Source of the DNA: Seison nebaliae
Taxonomy: Eukaryota; Rotifera; Pararotatoria; Seisonacea; Seisonidae
Assembly: GCA_023231475.1 (NCBI GenBank)
Contig: JALJEE010000907.1
Coordinates: 1 to 64,000, forward strand
Direction: 5' to 3'
DNA length: 64,000 nt
Shown: piece by piece, positions 1 through 11,930 of the stretch
Layout: each line of letters starts with the position of its first letter
Numbering within the stretch: the stretch's first letter is position 1
Notes under the pieces: model-generated
What the model was told of the DNA's origin: nothing
Seen by the model: only the letters and a program-made list of their open reading frames with translations
Databases searched by the model: none
Made by a program: the position numbers and the translations under genes

Positions 1-1965
1 TACTGTTCGTTCTGTTTTTTGCCAAAATAGAACGAATAGTGTATGTATACGAGGCAAAAACGAGAGTCTGGATTTTTTTCTCTTCCTCTATAAAATCGTT
101 TTTGAGCTCTTCGTTTTTGTTACCAAATGGACATCACTAATGTGCACAAATGTCTCTCTCAGATACAGACAATGGAAAAGAACAAATATAAATAGCAGAA
201 GCAACTTGCAGAATAAATGAATGGAATTCCTTATTAAAAAAAAAAAAAGGATTATAAAAAAATAGAATGAAATCGAGATTGTGAAACTGTCCCTATTTTA
301 CCCTCTTATTATTTTGGTTGAGGAGAATTCTCATATTTCTTCCCATCATGTCTCCTCTCTTCTTAGGACGAAGGGAATTGTATATAAGTTTAGCGTAAGA
401 ATAAAAATAATTAAAAAAAAAAGAAAACTACAAGAAGAGGGAGCGGCATAAATAGATGAAGAATAGATGATTGTGTAACATGGGATGGATGTCATTTTGA
501 CATACTATTCTATGTGAAATGATAAATATCGATTTGTAAATTATTTCCAAATTATTTCCCAGAATAATAAGAAAATTCATTCGTTTATCCCTCTCACTCT
601 CTACGTTCCCGCCTGTTCTTACTCTCTTTGTGTGTCTGTGTGTGTGTAAATCTGAATGAATCGTTTGTAGAGATGAAAGATAATCAATTAAATAACAGGA
701 GAAGAGAAAGTAGAATGGAAATTTAGTTTTTAGTAGTAGAACGAATGAAATTTTTTTTGAATGAATCAACTGAATGAAATGTAAAAGAGATTGATGAGAC
801 GGGACGGAAGGAAAAGGGGAGAGGCGATTACGTAAAGTAGAATTGATGAGTGAACATTACAATTTTCCTTCGGATTATCATTTACGGTACTAGATGAAAT
901 ATTTTCATTATCTTTTCATCTTCTTCCACATCTCTTACAAATTGAACAATCTCTTTTATAATAAAAGTTTTATTTAAATTTGGATGAACGACAATTATTC
1001 TTATCGAATACTATTACTTTATTTGCAACTAATTCTTTCTGGCAGAAGTTCCAAACATAAACAAACATTACCATCGTTATTATTTCTTCCCACTCGAACC
1101 GATTGTCGGACATTTCAAGTTCATTTTATTACCATTCTCCTTTCACTCCTACCATTATTCTACGTTATCGGACGATTTATTCAAATTATCTGGAAAGTCA
1201 ATTTAAGTAGGTTGGAAAGATGATGTAACAGGTGTGCTCTTCGTGTAAAAATGTGCGTGTATGAGTGTGGAGATATTGTATGATTATTGTTTTTAATGAA
1301 TTACCGTTATTGTGAGGGAGTATAGAGAAGGAACAATGAAAGAACATTACGTAGCAGTTGAATTGTGATAGTAAAATAATATTTTTTTGGTTTTTTTTAG
1401 AAAGGCAGTTATGTCTTCAGATGAGACGTGTCGGATGTAAGTAAATGAGAAGTTTCTGTTGTTTGATCACTCAGATAAGTGAAGATATTTCTCAAATATT
1501 TCTTTATTTGTTGTTGAACAGAAGTTTCGAAAAGAAAAATATGTTTGTTGAATTTTCCCTTCAATTGTCTCAATCAATACTATTATTTCCTTTAGTGTCT
1601 ACTCCCCAAAAAAAGAGTACGGGCGGGGAGAGTGGAAATATCATTCTCCTTCACATTCTTCTACACATTTTTATTTCATTTTTATACGGCTGAGTAGGAA
1701 ATGATGAAATGTTTCGTAAATTTCATAAATCGTCTCCGTTTGAGAATGGAAGAAGGTGAAAGTGAGTAGGTGTTAGATTGAATTGGATGTGGAAGAGAAT
1801 TGATTTATTCGAATATTTTTTTGAATTAATTAGAAGTTTCTATTCTTTAATTATTAGTGATTTGTTGTCGCAATTCCGTTTTTTTTTATTGATCCTCGAC
1901 ATGAAATATCGTCCAAGAATTTTATTTATACAAATTATTTTGAAGGATAATGTCATGTTAAAAGA
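1..1965. other. Intergenic and 5' flank of folliculin, no gene seen
   Basis: No conserved protein is visible. Open frames here are short, low-complexity and lack splice-compatible neighbours. The stretch holds A-runs near 236-247 and 413-422 and a short TG run near 630-645. The last few hundred bases presumably contain the folliculin promoter and 5' UTR; I see no clear TATA element. Confidence 0.5.
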
Positions 1966-2970
1966 ATGGATGGAATAATCGCATTAAGCACATTTTGTGA
2001 GAGTCACGGTCCTCGAGTAATCTTTTCCACGGAGAGTATCGCTTCCAATCAATTGAAACATGTGACGTCTCATCGTTATCAGATACAGGACGACATTCAT
2101 CAATCTATACATCGACGCCGAAAGATAATTGATGATATTGACGATAGTTTTGAGAAGAAGCGACCACGTCAAGACGTGAAAGAAGGAGAAGAGGAAGAGA
2201 ATGAATTGAATCGAACGAATAAAAGGACGACTACGACGACGATGAAAGAAGAAGAAGAAAATGATCGGAATTCAAATTATTCGATGTTCGATTATTTGAC
2301 GGATAATATTTGTGATGGTTGTTCATCTGTTAACGATTATTATTTATCGAAAAGTAAAAAATTTGATTCGTATTTCATGTCTCAAGAGAATGTTCGATTC
2401 GATTCGAAATATCGAGTACGTCTTCAGGAGTTGGTGAAGAATACGATCAATCAGACACGTTCCGATAAGGAGAAAATGTTCTCGTTGTCATCCGATTCGA
2501 TTATCGTCAAATTTACTTTACCTGACGCATATGCTCGTGGTTATATTCGACATTATTATATCTTTTTCTTATTCACTCATTGGTTCGAAATGATCGTTGT
2601 ATGGAAATTAGTTCGGAATGAATTAAATATGATTATTCAACAACTCGTCAAATTGTCACAAGAGAGATATGAAATCGAATTGAAAAATCGACATGTTCTC
2701 ATCGATTATCAAGAGCATAGAAATTTAGCGAAGATTTGTCGTATCGGAACGATGAAAACGTCATCCATTTCATCATCATCACCAGAAGGAGAGTCGGATA
2801 ATTTGAGGAATTTTTATGAAGGAAAAAATTTATTCGAATGGCTTCATATCAAATTCTCGTGTATTCTCTCAAAAACGGCGAAAACTTCCCATTGTAATTT
2901 GAATGATCTTTATCGTCATAATAATTATTCATTAATTCTCAATCGATCCACTCCAATAGACAATAATAAT

Positions 2971-3012
<42 letters not shown>

Positions 3013-5205
3013 TCATTATATGGAAAAAAGAATAAGAGAAATTGTCAAATTAATTTACCACATATCTATTTCTTTAATCCGATTCTTTCGTCAAATTCGA
3101 ATAATGAGAAAATGTCCAATTTATTCGATCGATCATTCAAATATGAAAATATTAAGAAATTAAATCGTCAGAAACATTTATTGACCGTTCAAAATAATTC
3201 GATTGATCACTACGATAATTCAACGGAAAGTTCGACAAACAATAAAAATCGAACTCTCCCACAATCATATTACGTTCCACGTCATTCGATACCGGGCGAC
3301 GACGGTTTGAAAGATACGAAAGAATTATACGCATTATTGACGAACGGTGGAGAGAATGAAATTTTATTAGAAAAGTTGTTACGTCATTTATTGATCGGTA
3401 ATCAGATTGTCGTACAGAGTTATTCCGAACATTTGACATCGAGTATTATTCGATTGTTGCAACAATTCGTTCCCACCGGAATGAATCGTTCGATGGAATA
3501 TTCTTCTCACAAATATTTCGGTGCCAATGAAAAAAATCTTCTCGGTTTATCGTCGTCGATGAATGTGGTGAAATCGATGAAATGTGCCGAAGGAATTCTC
3601 ATCAATATTTCCTGTCCACGACAAGTTGTTGGTAATTCGATGATGAGTAGTGCTTCTCATCATTCAGATCTACCACATCCATACCATCAACAACCTCATC
3701 AATCTTCTCATCGTGTCTATCATCATTCGGAGACGATGGACAATCAGAATTTCAACCAAAATCGTATTATGGGAATGAATAATTCTTATGGTAATTCTTT
3801 CAATCTCAATTCCTCCTCCATCACCTCACCATCACCATCATCAACTCTTCTGTCAAATCACGAAAATCGACAATCGACAATTGATGAAGAGAAAGTGGGA
3901 AAGAAATGGAGGAAAGTGGAGAGGAATCGTCAAATTAATGAAATCGAATTAGAAAGAATTCGTACACTTTTACGTCGATTACATCCCACCATTTATAAAG
4001 ATTTCAATCGAGTGAACATCCTCAAAAAGAATTTATGGAAACGAAAAGATAAAAAGAAAATTGATAATAATAAATCCACTTTATATTCTTATGAAAAGAA
4101 ACAGAGACATTTCAGTTCGATTTATCGATCCATGTTAGACAATTCACGAGATTTCGATTCGTTAGAAGAATTCGAATGGAATGACAATGCTTCAAATATC
4201 CTTCAACGATTCTCTAACCTTTATACAATTCGCATTCGTCACGAACTCTCATTAGAGGGACAGAATGGATCAAGTGAAATTGTTCAATCTCTTCTACAAC
4301 TCATCAATTCCTTCGTTTTCAATCACATCACATTTGACACTTACAAGAAATCTATTCAACTTTTTCGATTAAATATCATCAATAAAGCGATTTATTTCCG
4401 TTTTTTTTCTTCAACACTCATCTCCTCCAATTCGACGTTTGTAAATGAAAGTGAATATGAAATGCTCAAAAAACGTTTACCCACCATCAATTCACAGATG
4501 GATGGTCGACAGATCTCTTCCGCTTCCTCTTCCTCTTCTTCAACCTCATCCATTATTGGACGAGTTGGAACGTCAACACCAACACGTGCGTCAATCTCAA
4601 CATCTCAACTCTTTAATATGACACGATCTCAACGGCCACGTCGTATTTCATTGCAATCAATGAAGAATGACAAATCGAATTCTTTTCTCAAAAAGTTGAC
4701 ATTGTCACTCAAACCTCAAAAATCTGAATCATCCATCATTGGAATAGGTGCAACACATTCATCATCTCCATCAGTCGTCAACAAAACGAAATCATCAAAA
4801 ATTGACGATTTAAAAAAAAATGGAATGGTCGTCGATGTAGTGAATGATTATTCATTAGGAAATCATTCAATTTCCATCGATGACGACGTAGAAATGACTA
4901 ACGATCCACCTCAACATCAATCCACAAGAGAACGATTATTCAGTTTTAATTCAGTTCGAAAACGTTTTCAACAATCTTTCTCTTCAACATCAACAACAAC
5001 AATATCTCGTTCTTTTCGCTCATCATGTTACCAATCCAATTATAATCATGTGAAATCGATTACCAATTCCATTAATTTTCCATTTGTGGCTGATACATTA
5101 AATATTGGGGGAACATGTGACATTCTTATCTTGTTGGCATGGCAATCTGCCTTGTCCAAACGATTCAAAATGGACATCACGAATAATATTGTGGATGATT
5201 CTTAG
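1966..5205 (+). CDS. FLCN: Folliculin-like protein (FLCN), single exon
   Basis: Folliculin is a longin-DENN protein that acts at the lysosome as a GAP for RagC/D in mTORC1 and TFE3/TFEB signalling. The start is decisive: MDGIIALSTFCESHGPRVIF matches the family opening (FCELHGPR). The segment ARGYIRHYY near residue 190 matches the family ARGFQRWYS. RHLLIGNQIVVQS near residue 480 and YSSHKYFGANEKNLLGLS near residue 510 match the start of the DENN half. The last residues (DILILLAWQSALSKRFK) fit the family C-terminal helix. At 1079 residues it is nearly twice the mammalian length (about 580). The excess is Asn-, Ser- and Lys/Glu-rich insertions, including an AAT-encoded Asn run at about 2970-3012. 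The whole CDS is one exon, although neighbouring genes are split. Family call is firm. Confidence 0.9.
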
Positions 5206-6225
5206 GAAATTATAATTTCATCATCAATTCCTGTTGAAAGGATATCTTTCTCATTTTCTCATCATCCAATTCAAATAACCGATTCCAATTCCGTTATTCT
5301 TGCCATTTCGAATTACGATGATGATGATGATGAGAATGGAATGAAAATTCATAGTCTATTTCCACGTTCATCTGTCTGATAATCAATTTTTAAATTAATT
5401 ATTCTCCATTTTTACAATTAGGAAAAAAACGATTCGTAAATTTTAGTTCTGATTTGAAAAAAAAATTTTTTTTTTGCTTATTTCCTTTCAAAACACTTTT
5501 TTTTTAAATTTCTTTTTACACATATCAAAATTATCATCATCAACATCACAATCGACAACAACAACAACAACATTATTTTATTTATTTATTTCTATTCCAT
5601 ATTATGTACATAGGATGGACAATATTATGAGTGAAATAAATAGAAATTAATTTGGATAATCGAATTATTTTCTAGAAAAAATTTTTTATTTTCTTTCCCC
5701 TCCCCATAAATATTGTGAATTCTTTAAATTTCTCTCAGAAATTCTAATTTCAAAGGATCATTTTTCGTTCTAAATTTTTCAGTTTTTTCAGTTGTGAAAT
5801 TAATTTGAAATGATTTTAAAGGAGAAATTGATTGGTTGAAAGAATGAAAAAGAATTCTTTTCCACAACTTCCAACAATTGGCAACAAGAAAAATTCAAAT
5901 TCAATAAATTTCTATTATAAAATAATTTCATCAATTTCCATCATTTCGAAAAGGATTCATCGTTTTTTTTTGGTCAAAAATTATTATGTTGTCAATAATC
6001 TACATAAAACTATCTCAAGAAAAAAATCCAATTTTTTCTTCCCGTTCTTTCTGTTTACTCTTTTTTCCTTGTCAGATCATTTCAGTTTCTACACAATAAT
6101 TCAATAGGTAAATTTACTTTCCAAATATCCTTCACTTTCTTCTTCACATTTTCCTACGTTAATTGATCATTTCATTTCCTGATATTATAAAATATATATT
6201 CTCATAAAAAAAAACTAATTTGTTG
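5206..6225. other. 3' UTR of folliculin and intergenic spacer
   Basis: AT-rich, with no conserved coding segment. A canonical AATAAA lies at 5635-5640, about 430 bases after the folliculin stop. An intron-like stretch ends at about 6230 with TGATGCAG just before the next gene's methionines, so a 5' UTR intron or trans-splice acceptor is possible. Confidence 0.4.
5635..5640 (+). terminator. Polyadenylation signal, folliculin
   Basis: Canonical AATAAA hexamer, the first good one downstream of the folliculin stop codon and followed by T-rich sequence. Confidence 0.45.
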
Positions 6226-7302
6226 ATGCAGAAAATGTTTTCCGTAAAATTTTTGTTTTTCGATCTACTTCGATTCCGTAACAACTTGCAATGTCGTCGA
6301 AATGAAATGATGAAAATTATGAAAAAATTATTCCAATATCTTCCCAGTCATGTGATTGAGAAACAAATTCTTCGTTATCATTTTATGGAGGATTCGACTA
6401 TGTCGTTGGTGGGTCGACTTTTAGGTTAATTTCTTGAATTGTTAATCCTTTTTCTGAAATTCTATCAATGTCAATTCAACAATTTCTTTTGAATTCTCTT
6501 CTGAAAGAATTGTTGAGTTTGAAAAAAATCTGTCGAAGTGATGGCGAGTTGGATAAGAACGTCAATGGAAAACCGTTTTTCCGGTTACGTGACGAAAATG
6601 AGAAGATTGCTTATAATATATCTCATCAGAAAAATGGTTTAATTTTTGCTTATTCTCATTGTGTGAATGATGGGAATAAGATTTGTGATGATGAATATCA
6701 GATTGGAATTGATCTGATGTCGTTGGAATTAGAATCAGAGAAAAAATCGATTGACGAAACTATTTATCGTTTGGGAAAGAAATTCTCTTTGGAAGAATAT
6801 GAAGATATTATTAAATCTTTTGATATGTTATTAAAATTTGTTTATTGAAGGAAATTAATTAATTTCCATCAGATTTGAAAGAAACTGGAAATTCATACGA
6901 TATTGGACTTTGAAAGAAAGTTGGTTGAAATGTTATGGAATTGGATTAGGTGGTCTCAAAGATATAAGAATGGAATTAAATGAAATAAAATTTCCACCAA
7001 ACAATACGAATTTATTATTGAATGGAAATAATTTGAAATTTCTTCAAAAATCTTTTCATTCTCTTCGAAACGAATGGAATTCGATAATTTTCGAATATTT
7101 ATACAAATCATCAAATCAACGATACTTTATTTCATTATGTCTACCAAAATTAAAAGAAATTGAGATGAATATAGACGAAGAAATAAGAGATGTTTCGTTT
7201 GATTATATTTTGAATGAATTGAATGAGAATGAATCAATAATTGTGAATGAAAATGCGAATGTTCAATTGAATGAATTTCTCAGGAAATCTTTCAAATTCT
7301 AA
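6226..7302 (+). CDS. AASDHPPT: L-aminoadipate-semialdehyde dehydrogenase phosphopantetheinyl transferase
   Basis: Transfers 4'-phosphopantetheine from CoA to a serine of carrier proteins such as fatty acid synthase ACP, in the cytosol. Exons 6226-6424, 6508-6826 and 6873-7302 close in frame and give about 315 residues; the human enzyme has 309. The second exon carries the ISHQ block and QIGIDLMSLE, holding the family Mg-binding GID motif. The third carries RYWTLKESWLKCYGIGLG, the diagnostic WxxKES motif with its catalytic Glu and Lys. The donor at 6827 (GTTATT) and acceptor at 6872 rebuild FD-IFERNW, aligning with the family DMFYRNW. ATG 6235 is an alternative start. The first intron acceptor (AG at 6506-6507) rests on phase and a pyrimidine tract. 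The stop codon abuts that of the next gene. Confidence 0.88.
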
Positions 7303-8183
7303 TTACCAGAAACCTTTTGAATAGCCACCAGGCGGTTGATGTAAACGAATATTGGGACGTTGATAATTTGAATTATTATAACTATTATTATTATTATTAT
7401 TGTTGTTGTTGTTCTTGTAGCTATTGTCCATATTCTATAAAAAAGAATATTAAATTTTAAATGAATTTTTAAGAGAATATTTCGAACTTCATTTCGATAG
7501 GAATTTTGTGCTGATATTGTTGGTTCATAATTGGACGGTAGGTTAGGAAATTGTTGCATTGATTGTGGTTGGAATTGGTGAGATGATGGTGATTGAATGT
7601 GAGGAGATGGTGAATTGTTGTTCGTGTAGTTGGAATTGAATGATTGGAGTGATTGATTATAACCGTTCGGATTAAATTGATTTCCATGTCCACCTTCTCT
7701 CATTTCCCATGGACGTGCATTATTCATGGGTACTTGATAAGTTGGATTAAATTGATGTGCCATATTCATATTTCCATTATTTCCATTATAGTTCCCATTA
7801 TAGGAAGGATTTTGTTGTTGATGTCTCTCAAATATACGATCGATCTCAGAACCATTCGTACCCGCACTATTTGCAGTAGATCTTTTTCCATAATTATGTT
7901 GTGGATGTTGTTGTTTTTGTTGTTGTTGTAGTTGTTGAGATGGTGGTACTGGTGGTCGAACATTAGGTGAAGAAGAATAACCTTAAAAGAAGAATTTGAA
8001 AAATTTTTCTTCACTTAAATTGTGATGAATGAAAAATAAAACCTGAATAATTATCAGTTTGTGGCGGAGGAGTTTGTTCGATTTTTCTGAAATTAATTAA
8101 ATTGAGAATGTTATTAGGAAATAAATTTACTTGTGATCATCTCCAAGAAATATGGTTGATTTGCCACCGGGTGGTGCCATCAT
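7303..8183 (-). CDS. Jupiter/HN1-family microtubule-associated protein
   Basis: Small, low-complexity protein related to Drosophila Jupiter and vertebrate HN1 (JPT1/2), which associate with microtubules. Exons 8183-8131, 8086-8043, 7981-7488 and 7434-7303 join in frame to about 240 residues. The family signature is the pair of PPGG motifs at the two ends: MMAPPGGKSTIFLGDDHK at the start and LHQPPGGYSKGFW at the end, like the N-terminal RPPGGGS and C-terminal NPPGGKSS of HN1. SEIDRIFERH in the middle resembles the family IFG-type motif. The remainder is Gln/Asn/Pro/Ser-rich and probably disordered. Intron lengths are 44, 61 and 53 nt. The identification rests on short motifs, so the family is likely but the orthology is not proven. 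Confidence 0.65.
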
Positions 8184-8703
8184 TCTTTATTAAATTGAGT
8201 CAGATCAGAAATATAAATTTCAAGTAACTTCCGAGTCGGTCGATTATAGAGACCCACATTGAGATTCATATTAATCTGATTGGAAATCGATTGATTATGT
8301 CTTTATTATTCCAATCAAGAAAGGTATAAAGATTGGAAAGAATTTTCTTTTTATTTGAACGAGAAGGAAGAAATGAATTTATAAGGAATTGCACGGAAAC
8401 TCAAATGAGAAAGTCGGTAATAATTTTGTTGCAAATGAAAACTTGTAAAAATTAATTGTGAAGGACGAAATGAGAATTCTTCACAAAACATAATTATGTG
8501 TTGAAGTAAAGTTGTTTTATGTAGTTCTATGTCGGAGTAAATATTTTTCCTATATCGATCAACATGCAATTTCTATTAGGAACAACGCATTTCCATTAAA
8601 CAATTTTCTGTGTGTGTATGTGACGAAAGAAGAAAAAAGTATTAATAAATCTCCCTTTTCCTGTAGATTATGAAATTTTCACTTTTTTTTTTTTACCTCA
8701 AAT
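8184..8703. other. Intergenic between Jupiter-like and calcyphosine-like genes
   Basis: Holds the promoter side of the Jupiter-like gene and the 3' side of the calcyphosine-like gene. AT-rich; no conserved ORF, RNA gene or repeat seen. Confidence 0.4.
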
Positions 8704-9395
8704 TCAAAATTGAACGTTCCATGAATTCTTCATCATCAAATCGAAATATGCATCGTTATCGATTGATGCGGAAACGCCGGAATAATAATTATAGAATTCG
8801 TCGCGTGTTATCACTTCGTCTTTCGATGAAGATGCTTCGAAACATTTCAAGAATTGCTTCAAACATTGATCTTCTGTCCATTCCCCATTTTGGTATTTCG
8901 GATGTTTCCTTGGATCGTAAACACCTTGAAAAGTTGAGTTAAATAAGAAGTTAAATAACAAACAAATGGAAAATAATTCAAACCTCTCAAATCTTCCACG
9001 GTAATTCGACCGTCACCTGTCTTGTCGAGTTTCGTGAATGCTTTCGCAATCAATTCACGTCGTCGCCCATTCATTGGTGGTCGTAATCGGTTAAGAAATT
9101 CATCGAAATCAACCGAACCATTATGATTGCTATCGAATGATCGGAACATTTCTTTAATTTCTTCTTTCCGAAAATTCAAACCATATTCCATAATTCCTTT
9201 AACGAATTCCGGTTCCGCTATCGTCTTACTGCCATCATCATCCATGATCTTGAAGAGACGACCCAATCCCTTAATTCCATGAGCCCCACGAGATAAACAC
9301 GCCGCTCGTAATTTTTCAATTGGATCATTCGTCGTTTGTAAAGTCGCTCGACTTCTTTCGATCAATTCTTTTTCTTGTCTCGCCGTCGCTGCCAT
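8704..9395 (-). CDS. CAPSL: Calcyphosine-like EF-hand protein
   Basis: Calcium-binding EF-hand protein of the calcyphosine family, typically expressed in ciliated cells. Exons 9395-8984 and 8924-8704 (59-nt intron) give 210 residues, the usual family length. The N-terminus has the family block IEKLRAACLSRGAHGIKGLG. EF-hand loops are visible at MDDDGSKTIAEPEF, FDSNHNGSVDFDEF and LDKTGDGRITVEDLRG. The second exon has NGEWTEDQ and the diagnostic YYSGVSASI followed by a C-terminal MMKNSW. The fourth loop region (SSSKDEVITRDEF) is degenerate, as in relatives. It lies beside two other genes of probable ciliary or sperm function. I found no X-box immediately upstream. Confidence 0.92.
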
Positions 9396-9679
9396 TATCT
9401 ATGAAATCAAAAACAATGTTCTATCGGTAAAATAAGTAGAAAGAAACGAGTTGTATCAATTTCATATGATTATATGTGTTACGTTAATGATACTCATAAA
9501 AATAAGTGATGAAGAAAATAAAAAAAAATTTATGAAAAAAATATTTCGGAATAAAATTCTCTTATGGAAATTATGAGAGAAGTGGCACGAATTCATTTAC
9601 AAAATACCTATAAATTCTTTCATGTGATTGAAGACGATGATATGATGATAATTATTCGATGAAAAGAGAAAATTTCATT

Positions 9680-11647
9680 TCACGAAAAATATTCATCATA
9701 TTCCTTAATTATTTGTGATTGATTTGCTGATGGTAATGTTGGAGTTTTATGTCTCTTTTCGTCCTCAAACAAAAATTTGTCAACAAATTTCGAAATCGTT
9801 TCTGATTTCTTATCACAACTAAATGAGAAGTTTAATGAAGTCAAAAATTTCTCAATTTCCTTCTCTTCCGATACAATATCATTTTTATGCTTCTTTAAAC
9901 TTTTATCAAGCACAAACCGTTCTTTCTGTTGAAATGAAAAAAGAAATTTTAAATTAATTTCGAGATAAACTTCATTCATTCCAACACATTTCTCCAGCTC
10001 GTCAATCACTTCTTTAGATGTTAACTTGCTTTTCTGATATTCTTTCAACTCGGCGATTTCCTTCTCTATTTTCAGTCGATCTACATTTACTGAATGGATT
10101 TTCTCGGCTTCGAAAGTTTCGGGAAAGTTCATCTTTTTATATTTTCCTTTTCTTTCTACCAATTTCAATGTCCTTTCAAATTTTTCAATATATTTGTCAT
10201 TTTCATTTTCTTTAACTTTTGAAGTTGTTGAGAATGACCAACTCTCATTGACGGTTGAAGGATCATCTGAAGCAGAAGCATAAGAAGAACATCAAAAAAA
10301 TTTTCATAAAACTAATTTGAATTTTTAGAGAAAAAATTTTTTAAAACTTTTACAAAATTTTTTATGAGAAAACATTTAACTTTTTTTCTTCGCTCACTAG
10401 GAAGATATAGAAGGAAACGAAAGTCAAAGGGAAGACAAATGGAAATAAGGAAAAATTAAAGAATTACCTCAAAATTCTTATAAATCGTAAAAAATGGAAG
10501 AAACATAAAAAAGTAAAAATATTAAATAAAACTTTTACAAATATTTTTAATCCTTCGAAATTCATTACGCAATAATCGATTCCGTTCTAACTGCTTTGTT
10601 ACTGTACTTTCCAGATATTTCCGATCATCATTCACATCAATCAATTTTTCTATTTCATTTCTATAAGGAGAATTCCGATAAACTCAAATCGATTAGTTGA
10701 TGAACTTGTTAATTTTTTCCTTCGCTTTATGTTCTGTTCGTTCCAAGAGAAATTCCAAATAATTTTCATAAGAAATCTAAAAGATTTTCGAGGAGGAACA
10801 TTTGGAAATAATATTTTTAATGAGAAATCTATTAACGATAATTTCTTCGATTGCTTTCCCGTATATTCCTGCGTAATTACCAAAATTAGTGTACGTTTTA
10901 ATTTGATGGAAATATTTCGGCCAAGAATCCACGAGATTGCATGACGGCTGAAATTATCATTGAAATTTAATTGTAGAGGAAAATAATAACATGTTCGATT
11001 TCTTTTTTAATTTTCTTTAAAAATTTACCAAATTCTTCTTCATTCACACGATTTTTTGATGGGATTTTTAGTAAGTCACTTCGTCTCAAATAAGACTGAT
11101 CGATGTCAATGTCGATATCAGTAATTGGAGATTTCCATTTTTTGAACGATTCAGATGATTGGAATTTTGATGTTGATATTTGGGAGTTGAGGATCTGTTT
11201 GGAAAGAGATAATTTCTGAAGCTTTATCGATTTACTTTGGAATTGAGGCGTTTTTATTGATTTTTTTGGATTGAGATTTTTACATAAACGATTCTCATTC
11301 AGATAACCGGTTGTTACCATACGAATGGGTTCTTTCAATAAATCTTGATTCTCTTTCAATAAACTTTTAAGTGTTGGTAGACGAACAACGTCTTGTTGAA
11401 TTTTTCTTGTTGACTTTCTCTCCTTTTCTCCATCCAACAACTCATGATAAGTTATTTGGGATGATGCTAAATTAATAGACTGTCGTTCTTCCTTGTTAGG
11501 AAATTGTAATAATTGACTTGATGTGGCTTCCACCTTTTCTTCACCATCATCATCAGAGAAGGAAACGGCTGATTGTCTCGCATCGTAAAACTTCTCAGGT
11601 GTGAGAGAATGTACTTCGATTAATTTTTTCAATTGTGAATGATTCAT
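9680..11647 (-). CDS. Coiled-coil protein, possibly DUF4200/CFAP-type
   Basis: Six exons close in frame: 11647-11029, 10868-10837, 10776-10706, 10660-10533, 10266-9971 and 9925-9680, giving about 463 residues. The N-terminal third is Ser/Lys-rich without a recognised domain. From about residue 205 the protein turns to heptad-rich helix. The exon 2-4 join reads GKAIEEIIISYENYLEFLLE and then continues through charged, Leu-rich heptads. This pattern (a FL motif followed by alternating Lys/Glu heptads) is like the DUF4200 region of CFAP100, CFAP73 and CCDC38, axonemal proteins, but similarity is too general for a firm call. A near-perfect RFX X-box lies 28 bp upstream of the ATG, supporting a ciliary role by inference. 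An in-frame GTG further upstream is unlikely to be the start. Confidence 0.6.
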
Positions 11648-11674
11648 ATCAGAATAGTTTGTAAGACGCACATC

Positions 11675-11688
11675 GTTGTCATGACAAT
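11675..11688. promoter_or_regulatory. X-box-like RFX site in a bidirectional promoter
   Basis: GTTGTCATGACAAT matches the animal X-box consensus RYYNYYATRRNRAC at all positions but the last. It lies 28 bp upstream of the coiled-coil gene (-) and about 240 bp upstream of the PPP1R36-like gene (+). RFX factors use X-boxes close to the start of ciliary genes. The same 15-bp core recurs at 40604-40618 in front of an ARL gene. Confidence 0.6.
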
Positions 11689-11930
11689 TAAGACGACAAG
11701 TAAGCTTGTACCTTATTCGGAAGAAGATTGATTAGAGGAGAATGTTTGATTAAAATAACATTTGAATATTCTTCTCTAATTACATGAATTATTTAATGAG
11801 TCCTCAAACTAACTTATGTGTGTAAGCGAAGTTGTAGAGAAAGTAGACTTTGTTACAATTTTCTTTTCAAAATTTTTGTTGTTTTACTTCAAGTAATAAT
11901 TCTAGTTTTTTCCAAATTGGTCCACATCGA

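Noticed and set aside
428-769. 113-codon minus-strand frame near the left edge
   Set aside because: Low-complexity, no domain, no splice context.
7653-8014. Overlapping frames on both strands across the Jupiter-like gene
   Set aside because: Shadows of the real gene; they lack the PPGG motifs and conflict with the splice phases.
10650-10945. Frame and extra exon (CCGTCATGCAATC...) within the coiled-coil gene
   Set aside because: Including it breaks the reading frame. Exons 11647-11029, 10868-10837 and 10776-10706 join without it.
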